Of a stretch of 64,000 nt of DNA, positions 47,870-57,633 are shown piece after piece (within the stretch, counting starts at the first letter, position 1; the number at the start of each line of letters is the position of its first letter). The notes beneath the pieces were generated by a model that was given only the letters and a program-made list of their open reading frames with translations, was not told the DNA's origin and did no database searches. The DNA comes from Aquibium oceanicum (GTDB taxonomy: Bacteria > Pseudomonadota > Alphaproteobacteria > Rhizobiales > Rhizobiaceae): contig NZ_CP018171.1 in the NCBI RefSeq assembly GCF_001889605.1, positions 558,001 to 622,000 of the forward strand. The letters are read 5' to 3'. Position numbers and translations under genes: made by a program.

Positions 47870-48955
47870 TTACAGCCACTTCTTCCTTCGAAACAGATAA
47901 AGCAGCCCCAGCGCGATCGCCGCCATCACCACCAGCGCCATCGGATAGCCGTAGCGCCAGCCGAGCTCCGGCATGTTCCAGGGTGACGCCTCGCGATCGA
48001 AGTTCATGCCCCACACGCCGGCCAGGAAGCCCAGCGGGATGAAAATGGTCGAGATGATCGTCAGTACCTTCATCACCTCGTTCATCCGCGTCGAGACGCT
48101 GGAGAGATAGAGGTCGAGCAGCCCCATGGCGAGTTCGCGGTAGGTCTCGGTGATGTCGATCAGCTGGATGGCGTGGTCGTAGGTGTCGCGCAGGAAGTGC
48201 TGCACGTCCTGCGGAATGATGCCGAGCTCCTCGCGGGTCATGCCCGACAGCATCTCGCGCGCCGGCCACAGTGCGCGCTTGACCACCAGCAGGTCGCGCT
48301 TCAGCCCGTGCAGCCGCGTGACGTCCTCCGGCTCGGGGTCCTGGGTGATCTTGTCCTCCAGTTCCTCGAGTTCTTCGCCGATGTTCTCCAGCACGGGGAA
48401 ATAGGCATCCAGGATCGTGTCGAGCAGCGCGTAGACCAGATACGCCGTCCCGCGCTGGCGCAGGCGTCCGGCCGGCATGTCCAGGCGCTTGCGCACCGGT
48501 TCGAGGCAGTCCCCCGGCCGCTCCTGGAAGGTGACGACGTGGCGCTTGTCGAACAGGATGGAGAACTGTTCCTTGGAGGAGACGCTGACCCCGTCGAACA
48601 TGTGCACAACGATGAGCGCGTGATCCGCGTAGGTATCCACCTTTGGCCGCTGGTTGGTGTTGGCGATGTCCTCGAGCGCCAGCGGGTCGATCGAGAACAG
48701 GTCCCCGATCGCTTGGAGGAGGCCGAGGTCGGCCAGTCCGATGACGTCGACCCACACGCGCTTGTCGGAGCGCAGCGCCTGCTCCACCACCGCGACGGGC
48801 GCTTCGGGAATGTGTTCGACGGCATCGTTCTCGATGATCGTCAGCCGGACGCTGGTCGGCGAGGCGCCCTCGTCCGGCAGCAGCGTTCCCGGCGGCGAGC
48901 CGACCGGCGCGCGGCGTCTGGACACCAGTCTCGACTTGTTCTTCTTCTTCGTCAT
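47870..48955 (-). CDS. corA: CorA-type magnesium transporter
   Basis: This 361-residue protein has a large cytoplasmic N-terminal domain (about 35-295) with long helices, and two C-terminal membrane helices. The first ends in the CorA signature GVWGMNFD; the second ([19 protein letters not shown]) is followed by the basic tail RRKKWL. The first 25 residues are basic. It imports Mg2+ (or Co2+/Ni2+) as a pentamer. Its place between truB and rpsO is unusual, because those two are normally neighbours. Confidence 0.94.
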   Translation of the reverse strand: MTKKKNKSRLVSRRRAPVGSPPGTLLPDEGASPTSVRLTIIENDAVEHIPEAPVAVVEQALRSDKRVWVDVIGLADLGLLQAIGDLFSIDPLALEDIANTNQRPKVDTYADHALIVVHMFDGVSVSSKEQFSILFDKRHVVTFQERPGDCLEPVRKRLDMPAGRLRQRGTAYLVYALLDTILDAYFPVLENIGEELEELEDKITQDPEPEDVTRLHGLKRDLLVVKRALWPAREMLSGMTREELGIIPQDVQHFLRDTYDHAIQLIDITETYRELAMGLLDLYLSSVSTRMNEVMKVLTIISTIFIPLGFLAGVWGMNFDREASPWNMPELGWRYGYPMALVVMAAIALGLLYLFRRKKWL

Positions 48956-49017
48956 TCGCGCACTACGGCGCAATTCGCTGCCGTTCGCAAGTCCGCCGCG
49001 GCGGAACTGGCATGTCC

Positions 49018-50001
49018 TTAGCCGACGAAGACACGCTTCGGCTTGAACATCCCAGCCTCCACGGCGCCGATCGCCACCAGCCGCCCGCGCGCGGTCACGC
49101 AGGCTTCGTCGGCTTCCGCCGGCGCGTCGCGCCCGCGCACGATTACCGGGTTGCCGAGCCTGATCTTGGTCGCCGCGTCGTCGGAAATGGCGATCTGTGG
49201 CAGGCAGTCGAGCGCCGCCCCAGTCTCCACCAGCAGCGCGTCGAGTGGCGCGAACCGCTCCTTCTCGCTGCGCGGATCGTCGATGCGCCCGTCTTCGCCC
49301 GCCTCCCCGCGCGGCGCCGCGTCGGCGGCCGCGGCTTCGAGTTCGGGAAGGGTCACCAGGTCTTCCGGCGTGAACGGATCGACCTCGGTCCGCCGCAGCT
49401 CCGAGATGTGGCCGTAGCAGCCGAGGTCGCGGCCCATGTCGCGCGCCAGCGAGCGCACGTAGGTGCCCTTTCCGCACTCGACCTCGAACACAGTGCGGCT
49501 GTCGTCGGGCCGCTCCACCAGGTCGAGCCGGCCGATCTCGACCTCGCGCGCGGGAATGTCCAGCACCTCGCCTTCGCGGGCGAGGTCGTAAGCCCGCTCG
49601 CCGGCGATCTTGATGGCGGAAAACTGCGGCGGCGCCTGCATGATCACGCCGGTGTAGTTCGGCATCACCGCGCGGATTTCCTCTTCCGTCGGCCGCTTGT
49701 CCGAGGTCTTCGTCGCTGGCCCCTCGAGATCGTCGGTCAGGCGCTCCTCGCCCCAGGTCACCGTGAACCGGTAGACCTTGGCGCCGTCCATCACGTAGGG
49801 CACCGTCTTGGTCGCCTCGCCGAGCGCGATCGGCAGCATGCCGGACGCGAGCGGATCGAGCGTGCCCGCATGCCCGGCCTTGTCCGCCTTGAACAGCCAC
49901 TTGATCTTGGAGACCGCCTCGGTGGAGCCCATGCCCACGGGCTTGTCGAACACCACCCAGCCCGAGATCGGCCGGCCCTTCTTCTTGCCACGCCGCGCCA
50001 T
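49018..50001 (-). CDS. truB: tRNA pseudouridine(55) synthase
   Basis: This 327-residue enzyme makes pseudouridine 55 in the T-loop of tRNAs. The catalytic aspartate is D49 in [15 protein letters not shown]. Other TruB segments are [37 protein letters not shown] and [17 protein letters not shown]. Residues about 228-250 form a charged insert relative to E. coli. The ATG overlaps the rbfA stop by one base (TGATG). Confidence 0.97.
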   Translation of the reverse strand: MARRGKKKGRPISGWVVFDKPVGMGSTEAVSKIKWLFKADKAGHAGTLDPLASGMLPIALGEATKTVPYVMDGAKVYRFTVTWGEERLTDDLEGPATKTSDKRPTEEEIRAVMPNYTGVIMQAPPQFSAIKIAGERAYDLAREGEVLDIPAREVEIGRLDLVERPDDSRTVFEVECGKGTYVRSLARDMGRDLGCYGHISELRRTEVDPFTPEDLVTLPELEAAAADAAPRGEAGEDGRIDDPRSEKERFAPLDALLVETGAALDCLPQIAISDDAATKIRLGNPVIVRGRDAPAEADEACVTARGRLVAIGAVEAGMFKPKRVFVG

Positions 50002-50399
50002 CAGTCGTCGTCCTCCTTGTCGAGGTCGCGCGCCACTTCGGGCGAGCGCAGCAGTTCGTCGATCTTGGCCATGTTGTCGAAGCTCGTGTCGAGCCGGAAG
50101 CGGAACTCCGGCATCGACCGCATCTGCCGCAGCGCCGGCGAGACGCGCCCACGGATGAACTTCGCATTCTGCGCCAGTGCCTTGATCACCGCCTGCCCGT
50201 CCTGCACGCCGAGCGGCGAGACATAGGCCGTCGCGATCTTGAGATCGGGCGACATCCTGACCTCGGTGATGGAGATCACGGTGCTGGCAATCACGTCGTC
50301 GATCACCTCGCCGCGCGTCAGCACGTCGGATAGCGCATGGCGAACCTGCTCGCCGACGCGAAGCTGGCGCTGAGAAGGGCCGGAACCGGAAGATGACAT
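50001..50399 (-). CDS. rbfA: 30S ribosome-binding factor A
   Basis: This 132-residue KH-fold protein assists late 16S rRNA maturation. Typical segments are [43 protein letters not shown] and the [29 protein letters not shown]-terminal part, followed by an acidic tail. It lies between infB and truB in the classic order, coupled to truB by a one-base overlap. Confidence 0.97.
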   Translation of the reverse strand: MSSSGSGPSQRQLRVGEQVRHALSDVLTRGEVIDDVIASTVISITEVRMSPDLKIATAYVSPLGVQDGQAVIKALAQNAKFIRGRVSPALRQMRSMPEFRFRLDTSFDNMAKIDELLRSPEVARDLDKEDDD

Positions 50400-50418
50400 C
50401 GTTTTGTAAATCCCGAAG

Positions 50419-50484
50419 CGCGCGGCAAGGGATCGAACCGCGCCGCGCGTCTGAGTGGTTGGATGGGGCGGCGCCCGCCGCCCC
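50419..50484 (-). repeat. Two GC-rich hairpins between infB and rbfA
   Basis: CGCGCGGC (50419-50426) pairs with GCCGCGCG (50442-50449), and GGGGCGGC (50465-50472) with GCCGCCCC (50477-50484). Neither is followed by a U-run. They are probably intercistronic processing or stabilising structures inside the operon, or partial attenuators that lower rbfA-truB expression relative to infB. Confidence 0.5.
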
Positions 50485-50505
50485 GTTCGTTTGCCGGCTT
50501 AGCGC

Positions 50506-53097
50506 CTACAGCGTCCGCGTCACCATCTCGACGCGGAAGCACTCGATGATGTCGCCTTGGCGGATGTCCTCGTAGTTCTGGAAGGCCATGCCGCACTCCT
50601 GTCCGGCGGGCACTTCGGGAACCTCGTCCTTGAACCGCTTCAGCGTCTTCAGCGTGCCTTCGTGGATCACCACGTCGTCGCGGATCAGGCGCACGCCCGC
50701 GCCGCGCTCCACCTTGCCTTCGGTGACGCGGCAGCCCGCGACCTTGCCGGTCTTGGTGATGTTGAAGACCTCGAGGATCTCCGCATTGCCGAGGAAGGTC
50801 TCGCGGCGTTCCGGCGACAGGAGGCCCGACATCGCCGCCTTCACGTCATCCACCAGGTTGTAGATGATGTTGTAGTAGCGAATCTCGATCCCGGCATGCT
50901 CGGCCGCGTCGCGCGCCTGCTTGTTGGCGCGCACGTTGAAGCCGATCATCGCCGCGCCGGAGGTCTCCGCCAGCGACACGTCGCTCTCGGTAATGCCGCC
51001 GGCGCCCGAATGGACGATGCGCGCGCGCACCTCGTCGGTGCCGAGCTTGTCGAGCGCGGCCACGATCGCTTCCACCGAGCCCTGCACGTCGCCCTTGATG
51101 ACCAGCGGGAATTCCTTAAGCCCCGAGGTCTGCAGCTGCGACATCATCTGCTCGAGCGAGCCGCGCTGGCCGGCATGCTTGGCCACCGCCTTCTCGCGTG
51201 CCAGGCGCTGGCGGTATTCGGTGATCTCGCGGGCCCGTGCCTCGCTTTCCACCGTCGCGAAGCGGTCGCCCGCCTGCGGCGTGCCCTGGAGACCCAGCAC
51301 CTCGACCGGCGTGGAGGGACCCGCTTCCTTGATCTGCTCACCCCGGTCGTTGACCAGCGCGCGCACCTTGCCCCACTCGTTGCCGGCCACGATGATGTCG
51401 CCGGGCATGAGCATGCCCGTCTGCACCAGCACGGTGGCGACCGGGCCGCGGCCCTTGTCGAGCTTGGCCTCGATGACCACGCCTTCCGACGTACGCTCCG
51501 GATCGGCCTTCAGGTCCAGCAGTTCGGCCTGCAGCAGGATCGCCTCGAGCAGCTTGTCGAGGTTGGTCTTCTTGGTCGCGGAAACCTCGACGTCGAGCAC
51601 CTCGCCGCCCATGGATTCGACGAACACCTCGTGCTGGAGGAGTTCGGTGCGAACCTTCTGCGGGTTGGCGTCCGGCTTGTCGATCTTGTTGATCGCCACG
51701 ATGATCGGCACACCCGCCGCCTTGGCGTGGCTGATGGATTCGATCGTCTGCGGCATCACGCTGTCGTCGGCCGCGACCACCAGGATGGCGATATCGGTCG
51801 CCTGCGCGCCGCGGGCGCGCATCGCCGTGAAGGCGGCGTGGCCGGGCGTGTCGATGAAGGTGATCTTCTGGCCGCTCTTTTCCACCTGGTAGGCGCCGAT
51901 GTGCTGGGTGATGCCTCCGGCCTCGCCCGAAACAACGTTGGCCTCGCGGATGGCATCGAGCAGCGACGTCTTGCCGTGGTCGACGTGGCCCATGATGGTG
52001 ACGACCGGCGGACGCCGTTCCTGGTTCTCCGGCTTGTCGGCGATGTTGAACAGCCCTTCCTCGATGTCGGATTCAGCAACGCGCTTGACCGTGTGGCCGA
52101 ATTCCGATGCCACGAGTTCGGCCGTATCGGCGTCGATCAGGTCGCCGGGCTTCATGATCTGGCCCTGCTTCATGAAGTACTTGACGACGTCCACCGCCCG
52201 CTCGGCCATGCGGCTGGCGAGATCCTGGATGGTGATCGTCTCGGGCAGCGTCACCTCGCGGGAGATCTTCTCGCGCGGTTCCTGGTGCATGCCGCGCTTG
52301 AACTTCTCCTGGCGGCGGCGCATGGCCGACAGCGAGCGTCCGCGCGCCTCGTCGCCCGACAGGGCGCTGTTGAGCGTCAGCTTGCCGCGGCGCCGGTCGT
52401 CCTCGCGTCCGCGGCTCGGACGCGCGGCCTCCGGTGTCGGGATCCGCTTGGGCGGCAGGCCGGGCTTGGTCTTGCTCTTCACCACCTCGGGCTCGTCGGC
52501 CACTTCCGGTCCGGCCGGGGGCGTGCGGCGGCGCGCCTCTTCCTCGGCGCGGCGCCGGGCTTCGGCCTCGCGCTGCAGGCGCTCTTCTTCCTCGGCCTGC
52601 CGGCGCGCCGATTCCTCGCGCTCCTTGCGGCGGCGTTCTTCTTCCTCGTTGCGGCGCAGCGCGTCTTCCTGGGCGCGCTTGCGCTCCTCGATCTCGCGAT
52701 GGCGCGATTCCTCGAGGGCGCGGCGCCGCGCTTCGATCTCCTCGCCGGAGAGGTCGTTCAGCACCACGCCCGAGCGATCCGTCTGTGCCGGGCCGCGCGG
52801 GGTCTCGCGCTGCGGCTGCGGCTGGCGCGCCACCGGTGCCTGCGGCTGCGGTGGCGGCGGCGCGGGGCGCGCGGCGGCTGGCTGCGGACGCGGGTTGAGC
52901 GTCAGCGGCGCCTGCTCCTGGCGTTCGCCCGGCATGGAGAACTTGCGTTTCTTGGTCTCGACGACGACGGACTTCGTCCGCCCGTGCGAGAAGTTCTGGC
53001 GCACGGTTCCCTGCTCGACTCCCGGCCGCTTCAGGGTCAGGGTCTTCTTCGTGTTCACGGTCAGCGTCTTGTCGTCGCCCGATTTCGTATCCGTCAT
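50506..53097 (-). CDS. infB: Translation initiation factor IF-2
   Basis: This 863-residue GTPase brings initiator tRNA to the ribosome. The N-terminal third is disordered and highly charged, with an Arg/Glu-rich coiled-coil-like stretch (about 115-200). The IF-2 N-terminal domain follows (about 285-340), then the GTPase domain with GHVDHGKTS near 369-377, DTPGHAAF and [10 protein letters not shown], and domains II-IV. The start overlaps the ylxR-type gene stop by 4 bp. Alphaproteobacterial IF-2 commonly has this long N-terminal region. Confidence 0.97.
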   Translation of the reverse strand: MTDTKSGDDKTLTVNTKKTLTLKRPGVEQGTVRQNFSHGRTKSVVVETKKRKFSMPGERQEQAPLTLNPRPQPAAARPAPPPPQPQAPVARQPQPQRETPRGPAQTDRSGVVLNDLSGEEIEARRRALEESRHREIEERKRAQEDALRRNEEEERRRKEREESARRQAEEEERLQREAEARRRAEEEARRRTPPAGPEVADEPEVVKSKTKPGLPPKRIPTPEAARPSRGREDDRRRGKLTLNSALSGDEARGRSLSAMRRRQEKFKRGMHQEPREKISREVTLPETITIQDLASRMAERAVDVVKYFMKQGQIMKPGDLIDADTAELVASEFGHTVKRVAESDIEEGLFNIADKPENQERRPPVVTIMGHVDHGKTSLLDAIREANVVSGEAGGITQHIGAYQVEKSGQKITFIDTPGHAAFTAMRARGAQATDIAILVVAADDSVMPQTIESISHAKAAGVPIIVAINKIDKPDANPQKVRTELLQHEVFVESMGGEVLDVEVSATKKTNLDKLLEAILLQAELLDLKADPERTSEGVVIEAKLDKGRGPVATVLVQTGMLMPGDIIVAGNEWGKVRALVNDRGEQIKEAGPSTPVEVLGLQGTPQAGDRFATVESEARAREITEYRQRLAREKAVAKHAGQRGSLEQMMSQLQTSGLKEFPLVIKGDVQGSVEAIVAALDKLGTDEVRARIVHSGAGGITESDVSLAETSGAAMIGFNVRANKQARDAAEHAGIEIRYYNIIYNLVDDVKAAMSGLLSPERRETFLGNAEILEVFNITKTGKVAGCRVTEGKVERGAGVRLIRDDVVIHEGTLKTLKRFKDEVPEVPAGQECGMAFQNYEDIRQGDIIECFRVEMVTRTL

Positions 53098-53753
53098 TCC
53101 GTATCCTTGTTAGGCGCCGTCTGTGCCGGCGGGCCGTCAATTGCCGCCCGGCCATCCGGGGAGCCGCCCCGGTAACGGTCAAGCGCAACCACGCGCCTGA
53201 AAGCCGCCTTGCCCGCGTCCTGCGCGAGCACGGCAGCATGTATCACATTTGTGGCCCCGAATGCCAAACCCATTTCGGCCTCCGAAAGGAGTTTGTAGGC
53301 CTGGATATCCGGACCGCCCAGATGGACGGTCGCCGTGCGTGCCTGGGAGAGCTTGCGAATGCCGTCCTCGGCCGCTTCCCTGGCATGAAGAACGACGAGA
53401 GCCTTCCCGGAGCGGATGGCGGCATCCGTCTTGGCTGCGCCCAATGCCACGGCACCGGCCTTGCGCGCAAGCCCGAGCGCCCCCAGCAGGGATTTCGTCA
53501 GCAGCCCGTCGACCAGCCCCGCGAGGTCCCGGTCGACGTTCACCTCCGCCTTGAGCGCGCGCCGGAAGAGGTTCTTGCGAGCCGCTTCCTCGACGCGGGC
53601 CCGCTCAGCGGTGACCCAGCATCCGCGTCCCGGCAGGTTCCTCTTCAGGTCCGGCACGACCGACATGTCGGGACCCGCGACGAAGCGGATCAGGCCTTCC
53701 GGCTCGCCCGCCCGGCGCGTCACGATGCATGTGCGTTCGGCCATCTCGTCCAA
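53094..53753 (-). CDS. YlxR/RnpM-type RNA-binding protein with L7Ae-like domain
   Basis: This 219-residue protein joins an N-terminal YlxR (DUF448) domain ([23 protein letters not shown], with [18 protein letters not shown]) to a C-terminal ribosomal L7Ae/L30e-like domain (about 85-185, [36 protein letters not shown]). The fusion is common in alphaproteobacteria. It lies between nusA and infB as in most bacteria and probably binds RNA during transcription or RNase P function. An alternative start is the ATG at 53744. Confidence 0.93.
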   Translation of the reverse strand: MDEMAERTCIVTRRAGEPEGLIRFVAGPDMSVVPDLKRNLPGRGCWVTAERARVEEAARKNLFRRALKAEVNVDRDLAGLVDGLLTKSLLGALGLARKAGAVALGAAKTDAAIRSGKALVVLHAREAAEDGIRKLSQARTATVHLGGPDIQAYKLLSEAEMGLAFGATNVIHAAVLAQDAGKAAFRRVVALDRYRGGSPDGRAAIDGPPAQTAPNKDTE

Positions 53754-53789
53754 ACAACTCTCCGGTCAGCCGCCGTACCATCTTCCGGC

Positions 53790-55394
53790 TCAGGCTTCGG
53801 CCGGCTGTTCTTCCAGTTCGGCCTCGTCGGCATCCCCCGCGAGGTCGTCCTCGGTGATCCAGCCCGCCTTCAGGCGAGCGGCGAGCACCATCTGCTCGGC
53901 GTCGGCGCGGCTCACCCCGTGCTCCGAAAGCACGCCGGGGAACATCTTGGTCTCGCCGTCCTTGCGCTCCTTCCAGCCGACGATGTCGTCGACCGCGTAG
54001 CCGGCGAAGTCCTCGACCGTCTTCACGCCGTCTTCGCCGAGCGTCACCATCATGGCGGTGGTCACGCCGGGCACCTCACGCAGCTCGTCCTCGACGCCCA
54101 GCTCGCGCCGCTTGGCGTCGTGCTCGGCCTCGATGCGCTCGAGATATTCCCGCGCGCGTGCCTGGATCTCCGACGCCGTGTCCTCGTCGAACCCGTCGAT
54201 CGACGCGATCTCGTCGGCGTCGACGTAGGCGACTTCCTCCACGGAGGTGAAACCTTCGGACGCCAGGACCTGACCGACCATCTCGTCGACGTTCAGGGCA
54301 TCCATGAACAGGTTGGAGCGTTCCACGAACTCCTTCTGACGGCGCTCGCTCTCCTCCTGCTCGGTGAGGATGTCGATGTCCCAGCCCGTCAGCTGCGAGG
54401 CCAGGCGCACGTTCTGTCCGCGCCGGCCGATCGCAAGTGACAGTTGGTCATCGGGAACGACGACTTCAATACGTTCGGCATCCTCGTCGAGCACCACCTT
54501 GGCGACTTCGGCCGGCTGCAGCGCGTTGACGATGAAGGAGGCCGCGTCGTGCGACCACGGGATGATGTCAATCTTCTCGCCCTGCAATTCGCCGACAACC
54601 GCCTGCACGCGGCTGCCGCGCATGCCCACGCACGCGCCGACCGGATCGATCGACGAGTCGCGCGAGATCACCGCGATCTTGGCGCGCGAACCCGGGTCGC
54701 GGGCGACCGACTTGATCTCGATGATGCCGTCGTAAATTTCCGGCACTTCCATCTGGAACAGCTTGGCCATGAACTGCGGATGCGTGCGCGAGAGAAAGAT
54801 CTGCGGACCGCGCTGCTCGCGGCGCACGTCGTAGACATAGGCGCGCACGCGGTCGCCATACTTGTAGTTCTCGCGCGGGATCAGCTCGTCGCGGCGGATG
54901 ATCGCCTCGCCGCGGCCGAGATCGACGATCACGTTGCCGTATTCGACGCGCTTGACCGTGCCGTTGATGATCTCGCCGATGCGGTCCTTGTACTCGTCGT
55001 ACTGCCGGTCGCGCTCGGCCTCGCGCACCTTCTGCACGATCACCTGCTTGGCCGACTGCGCCGCGATGCGGCCGAAATCCATCGGCGGCAGCTGCTCGGC
55101 GATGAAGTCGCCGACCTGTGCGTCCGGGTTGCGGTCGCGCGCGTCGCGCAGCGAGATCTGCCGGCCGAACTCCTCGACCTCCTCGACCACCTCCATCAGG
55201 CGCTGCAGCTTCATCTCGCCCGTGGTCGGGTTGATGTCGGCGCGGATGTTGGTCTCCTGACCGTAGCGCGAGCGCGCCGCCTTCTGGATCGCGTCGGCCA
55301 TCGCCGCGATGACGATGCCCTTGTCGATCGATTTCTCGCGGGCCACGGCGTCCGCGATCTGCAGAAGCTCCAGCCGGTTTGCACTGACTGCCAT
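53790..55394 (-). CDS. nusA: Transcription termination/antitermination factor NusA
   Basis: This 534-residue RNA polymerase-binding factor affects pausing, termination and antitermination. Order: N-terminal polymerase-binding domain (about 1-130), S1 domain (about 135-200, [18 protein letters not shown]), KH1 and KH2 ([48 protein letters not shown]), then a C-terminal extension with helix-hairpin-helix-like repeats ([23 protein letters not shown]) and an acidic end. It lies 46 bp after rimP and 36 bp before the ylxR-type gene. Confidence 0.97.
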   Translation of the reverse strand: MAVSANRLELLQIADAVAREKSIDKGIVIAAMADAIQKAARSRYGQETNIRADINPTTGEMKLQRLMEVVEEVEEFGRQISLRDARDRNPDAQVGDFIAEQLPPMDFGRIAAQSAKQVIVQKVREAERDRQYDEYKDRIGEIINGTVKRVEYGNVIVDLGRGEAIIRRDELIPRENYKYGDRVRAYVYDVRREQRGPQIFLSRTHPQFMAKLFQMEVPEIYDGIIEIKSVARDPGSRAKIAVISRDSSIDPVGACVGMRGSRVQAVVGELQGEKIDIIPWSHDAASFIVNALQPAEVAKVVLDEDAERIEVVVPDDQLSLAIGRRGQNVRLASQLTGWDIDILTEQEESERRQKEFVERSNLFMDALNVDEMVGQVLASEGFTSVEEVAYVDADEIASIDGFDEDTASEIQARAREYLERIEAEHDAKRRELGVEDELREVPGVTTAMMVTLGEDGVKTVEDFAGYAVDDIVGWKERKDGETKMFPGVLSEHGVSRADAEQMVLAARLKAGWITEDDLAGDADEAELEEQPAEA

Positions 55395-55440
55395 GATGGT
55401 CTCCCTTGCTTCGCCCCGGCGCTCCGGCCGCGCTGCGAAT

Positions 55441-56061
55441 TCAGTCCTGCGTTTGTTGTTCGTCCTCGCCGTCCGGCTCTTCGCCGCGGCGTTTCTTGCG
55501 TTCCTGGCGCGCCTTCTTGTCCTTCTGGAGCGCCTCGCGCACGAGGTCGTCCGTCAGCACCAGCCTTGCCTCCGAGATGAGATCGAACGGGATGCGCACC
55601 ACCAGCTCGTCGCCGTAGCTCGCCTGGTCGCGCTCGATCACCACCTCGGTGTCGTTCGCCTCGGCGATCTTGCCGCGGAACCGCTTCTTCTCGGCCACCG
55701 GCATCGAGGTCTCCAGCTTGGCCAGGTGCCCGGCCCAGTGGCTGAAGTCGCTCTTGCGCACCAGCGGCCGGTCGATGCCGGGCGAGGAGACCTCCAGGTG
55801 ATAGGCCTTGTCGATCACGTCCTCGACGTCGAGCAGCGGCGACACGGCGCGGCTCACCTCCTCGCAGTCCTCGACCGTCATCGTGCCGTCGAGGCGCTCG
55901 GCCATGATCTGCAGGGTGAGCCCGTTCTGTCCCGACAGCCGCACCCGCACCAGCCGGTATCCCATCGAGCGCAGCAGCGGCTGGATGAGCAGTGCCACGC
56001 GCTGGTCGGTTCCGGTTTCGCGGATGATGCGGTCGTCCGCCTCGGTCGTCTGGTCCGTCAT
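55441..56061 (-). CDS. rimP: Ribosome maturation factor RimP
   Basis: This 206-residue protein is needed for 30S subunit assembly. Family features are [53 protein letters not shown] and [14 protein letters not shown], followed by a basic and then acidic tail. I chose ATG 56061 ([10 protein letters not shown]); about 22 further in-frame codons upstream overlap the leader hairpin and are unlikely to be coding. It leads the rimP-nusA-ylxR-infB-rbfA-truB operon. Confidence 0.95.
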   Translation of the reverse strand: MTDQTTEADDRIIRETGTDQRVALLIQPLLRSMGYRLVRVRLSGQNGLTLQIMAERLDGTMTVEDCEEVSRAVSPLLDVEDVIDKAYHLEVSSPGIDRPLVRKSDFSHWAGHLAKLETSMPVAEKKRFRGKIAEANDTEVVIERDQASYGDELVVRIPFDLISEARLVLTDDLVREALQKDKKARQERKKRRGEEPDGEDEQQTQD

Positions 56062-56099
56062 TCCCGTGCGTATGTCTCCGGAAGGGCCGCGCGGGTAAC

Positions 56100-56131
56100 A
56101 AAAAAGAGCGGGACCGGGTGGACCCACTCTT
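56100..56131 (-). terminator. Terminator-like hairpin in the rimP-nusA operon leader
   Basis: On the minus strand a 12-bp stem (56131-56120 with 56115-56104, one U-U and one G-U) with a 4-nt loop runs into a T-run that ends at 56100. It lies about 20 nt after the predicted transcript start and about 40 nt before the rimP ATG. Position and U-run suggest attenuation of the operon. Confidence 0.72.
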
Positions 56132-56158
56132 GCGCCGTACGACCAAGAATTTGATCGC

Positions 56159-56187
56159 TATATACCGGTTCCCGCGAAGGATTTCAA
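56159..56187 (-). promoter_or_regulatory. Sigma-70-type promoter of the rimP-nusA-infB operon
   Basis: On the minus strand TTGAAA (56187-56182) and TATATA (56164-56159) are 17 bp apart. This is the best housekeeping promoter match I found in the window. The start would be near 56152. Confidence 0.75.
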
Positions 56188-56293
56188 GAAGCTTGAGACG
56201 CCCCGGCGCCAGAGCCCACCGTCAGCCGCCCGCCAGACCCTTTCCCGCCTCCACGACGAACCCGTTCCCGCGGCCCGTTTCCCCGGCCACGTA

Positions 56294-56322
56294 TTGATCT
56301 CGACCGGTGGAACGAATATATC
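56294..56322 (+). promoter_or_regulatory. Sigma-70-type promoter of irr
   Basis: TTGATC (56294-56299) and TATATC (56317-56322) are separated by 17 bp. The predicted start near 56330 leaves a leader of about 57 nt before the ATG at 56387. Confidence 0.6.
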
Positions 56323-56386
56323 GTGTGGCTGGCATATTGCGCGATCCATCGGGTCCGCGGGGCACGAGACACTGGAAGACCTTCTT

Positions 56387-56806
56387 ATGGAAGAGACAAT
56401 GGCAGGCATCGTCGGCAGGGTGCGCGAGGCGGGTCTGCGCCCGACCCGGCAGCGCGTCGCGCTGGCGGACATGCTCTTCGCCAAGGGCGACCGTCACATC
56501 TCCGCCGAGGAGCTGCACGAGGAAGCCGTGCAGGCAGGCGTCCCCGTGTCGCTGGCCACCGTCTACAACACGCTGCACCAGTTCACCGAGGCCGGCATGC
56601 TGCGCATCCTGGCCGTCGAGGGCGCCAAGACCTATTTCGACACCAACACCTCCGACCACCACCATTTCTACGTCGAGGGCGCCAACACCGTGATCGATAT
56701 CGCCAACGGCCCGGTCACCGTGCACAACCTGCCCGAGCCGCCCGAGGGCATGGAGATCGTCAACGTCGACATCGTTGTGCGCCTGCGCCCCAAGACCGCG
56801 CGCTGA
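56387..56806 (+). CDS. irr: Iron response regulator Irr (Fur family)
   Basis: This 139-residue Fur-family protein controls iron- and heme-related genes in rhizobia and relatives. The winged helix covers about 8-85 (LRPTRQRVALADMLFAKGDRHISAEELHEEA, VSLATVYNTLHQFTEAGML). The triple histidine HHHFYVEG at 91-98 is the Irr-type heme/metal site. There is no cysteine at all, so the CxxC zinc site of Fur and the N-terminal heme regulatory motif of Bradyrhizobium Irr are both absent, as in many rhizobial Irr proteins. ATG 56387 or 56399 are possible starts. Confidence 0.9.
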   Translation: MEETMAGIVGRVREAGLRPTRQRVALADMLFAKGDRHISAEELHEEAVQAGVPVSLATVYNTLHQFTEAGMLRILAVEGAKTYFDTNTSDHHHFYVEGANTVIDIANGPVTVHNLPEPPEGMEIVNVDIVVRLRPKTAR

Positions 56807-56830
56807 CACCCGAATCTTCCGCGACCACGA

Positions 56831-56857
56831 AAAAAGCCGCCCGCGAGGCGGCTTTTT
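56831..56857. terminator. Bidirectional Rho-independent terminator between irr and the SH3 gene
   Basis: AAAAAGCCGCC (56831-56841) and GGCGGCTTTTT (56847-56857) form an 11-bp stem with loop CGCGA. The A- and T-runs at the ends make it work on both strands, serving irr (+) and the convergent SH3 gene (-). Confidence 0.93.
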
Positions 56858-56894
56858 CATGTCCACACCGACAGGACCGGCGTGGCGAAGCGCC

Positions 56895-57479
56895 TCAGTC
56901 CTCGACAGTCTCGCCCGGATAGACCCCCCACACCAGCGACTGCTCGATCCAGCCGTCGTAGCCGGCGAAGCTCATGCGGCACCATTTGCCGTCGCAGGCC
57001 TTCACCGTGCCCATCACGCCCGGCTGCAGCTTGGCCACCACGCGCGCGTCCTCCTGCGGCTTGGCCAGCAGCGGGATCTCGATCTGCTTGCCCTGCTGCC
57101 AGGGCGCGGCCAGCGCGGTGCGCTTGCCCGAAAGCAGCGACTGGTTGATCCAGCCCTCCGCGCCCTCGGCGTCGCGCACGCGGCGCCAGGTGTCGTATTC
57201 CTGCACGATCTCCATCGGCAGGCCCGACTTCAGGTACATCCAGTCGACCGAGTAGTTCAGCCCCGGCCCGATCCTCAGGTTCACCTTGCTGGCCTTGAGG
57301 CTGACGAAGCGCGGCAGCGGCAGGCCGCTGGGGCCGAGCGTCACCGGCTCGGCGCCGGCCGCCGCATGGGCCGGCGGCGCGCCCTGGGGGCTGAGGAGAA
57401 GTGCAGCGGCCAGCGCCAGCGGGGCGGCGGCCATGCGGAAGGCACAGGGAAGGGACACGATACGAACCTCGACTTCCAT
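56895..57479 (-). CDS. Secreted SH3 domain protein
   Basis: This 194-residue protein has an N-terminal signal peptide (MAAAPLALAAALLLSPQGAPPAHA region) and two SH3-like units. The first is marked by SLKASKVNLRIGPGLNYSVDWMYLKSGLPMEIVQEYDTWRRVRDAEGAEGWI; the second ends with VKACDGKWCRMSFAGYDGWIEQSLVWGVYPGE. This matches the SH3 proteins found beside 2-hydroxyacid dehydrogenase genes in rhizobia. It probably acts in the periplasm; the partner is unknown. It diverges from the dehydrogenase gene. The start may be internal (M at residue 16). Confidence 0.88.
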   Translation of the reverse strand: MEVEVRIVSLPCAFRMAAAPLALAAALLLSPQGAPPAHAAAGAEPVTLGPSGLPLPRFVSLKASKVNLRIGPGLNYSVDWMYLKSGLPMEIVQEYDTWRRVRDAEGAEGWINQSLLSGKRTALAAPWQQGKQIEIPLLAKPQEDARVVAKLQPGVMGTVKACDGKWCRMSFAGYDGWIEQSLVWGVYPGETVED

Positions 57480-57633
57480 GTCACGCCGGTCCGGCGGCCG
57501 GACCTCGGCGATCCCGTTTTTCTTTGTCTTGGCCCGGCCCTGTTGCTAGAGAGGGCGAGGGCCGTTCACAGGGTTTGGATTATCGCCCGTCTTGGTTAAA
57601 GAGGTCTCAACAGGACCCGGAAACGAGGAAATC

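Larger units (their letters stand above)
56062..56386. other. Divergent control region between rimP and irr
   Basis: This 325-bp region has no gene. It contains a strong sigma-70-type promoter for rimP (56159-56187), an intrinsic-terminator-like hairpin in the rimP leader (56100-56131) and a sigma-70-type promoter for irr (56294-56322). I see no initiator tRNA gene, which precedes rimP-nusA operons in many proteobacteria. Confidence 0.7.

Noticed and set aside
50419-50449. A tRNA T-arm-like stretch (GGTTCGATCC on the minus strand) after infB
   Set aside because: The flanking bases do not form a T-stem, and no acceptor, D or anticodon arms are present; it is part of a simple GC hairpin.
56188-56290. 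Initiator tRNA gene expected before the rimP-nusA operon
   Set aside because: I looked for the CGCGGGGTGGAGCAG-like start and the CAT anticodon arm on the minus strand and found neither.
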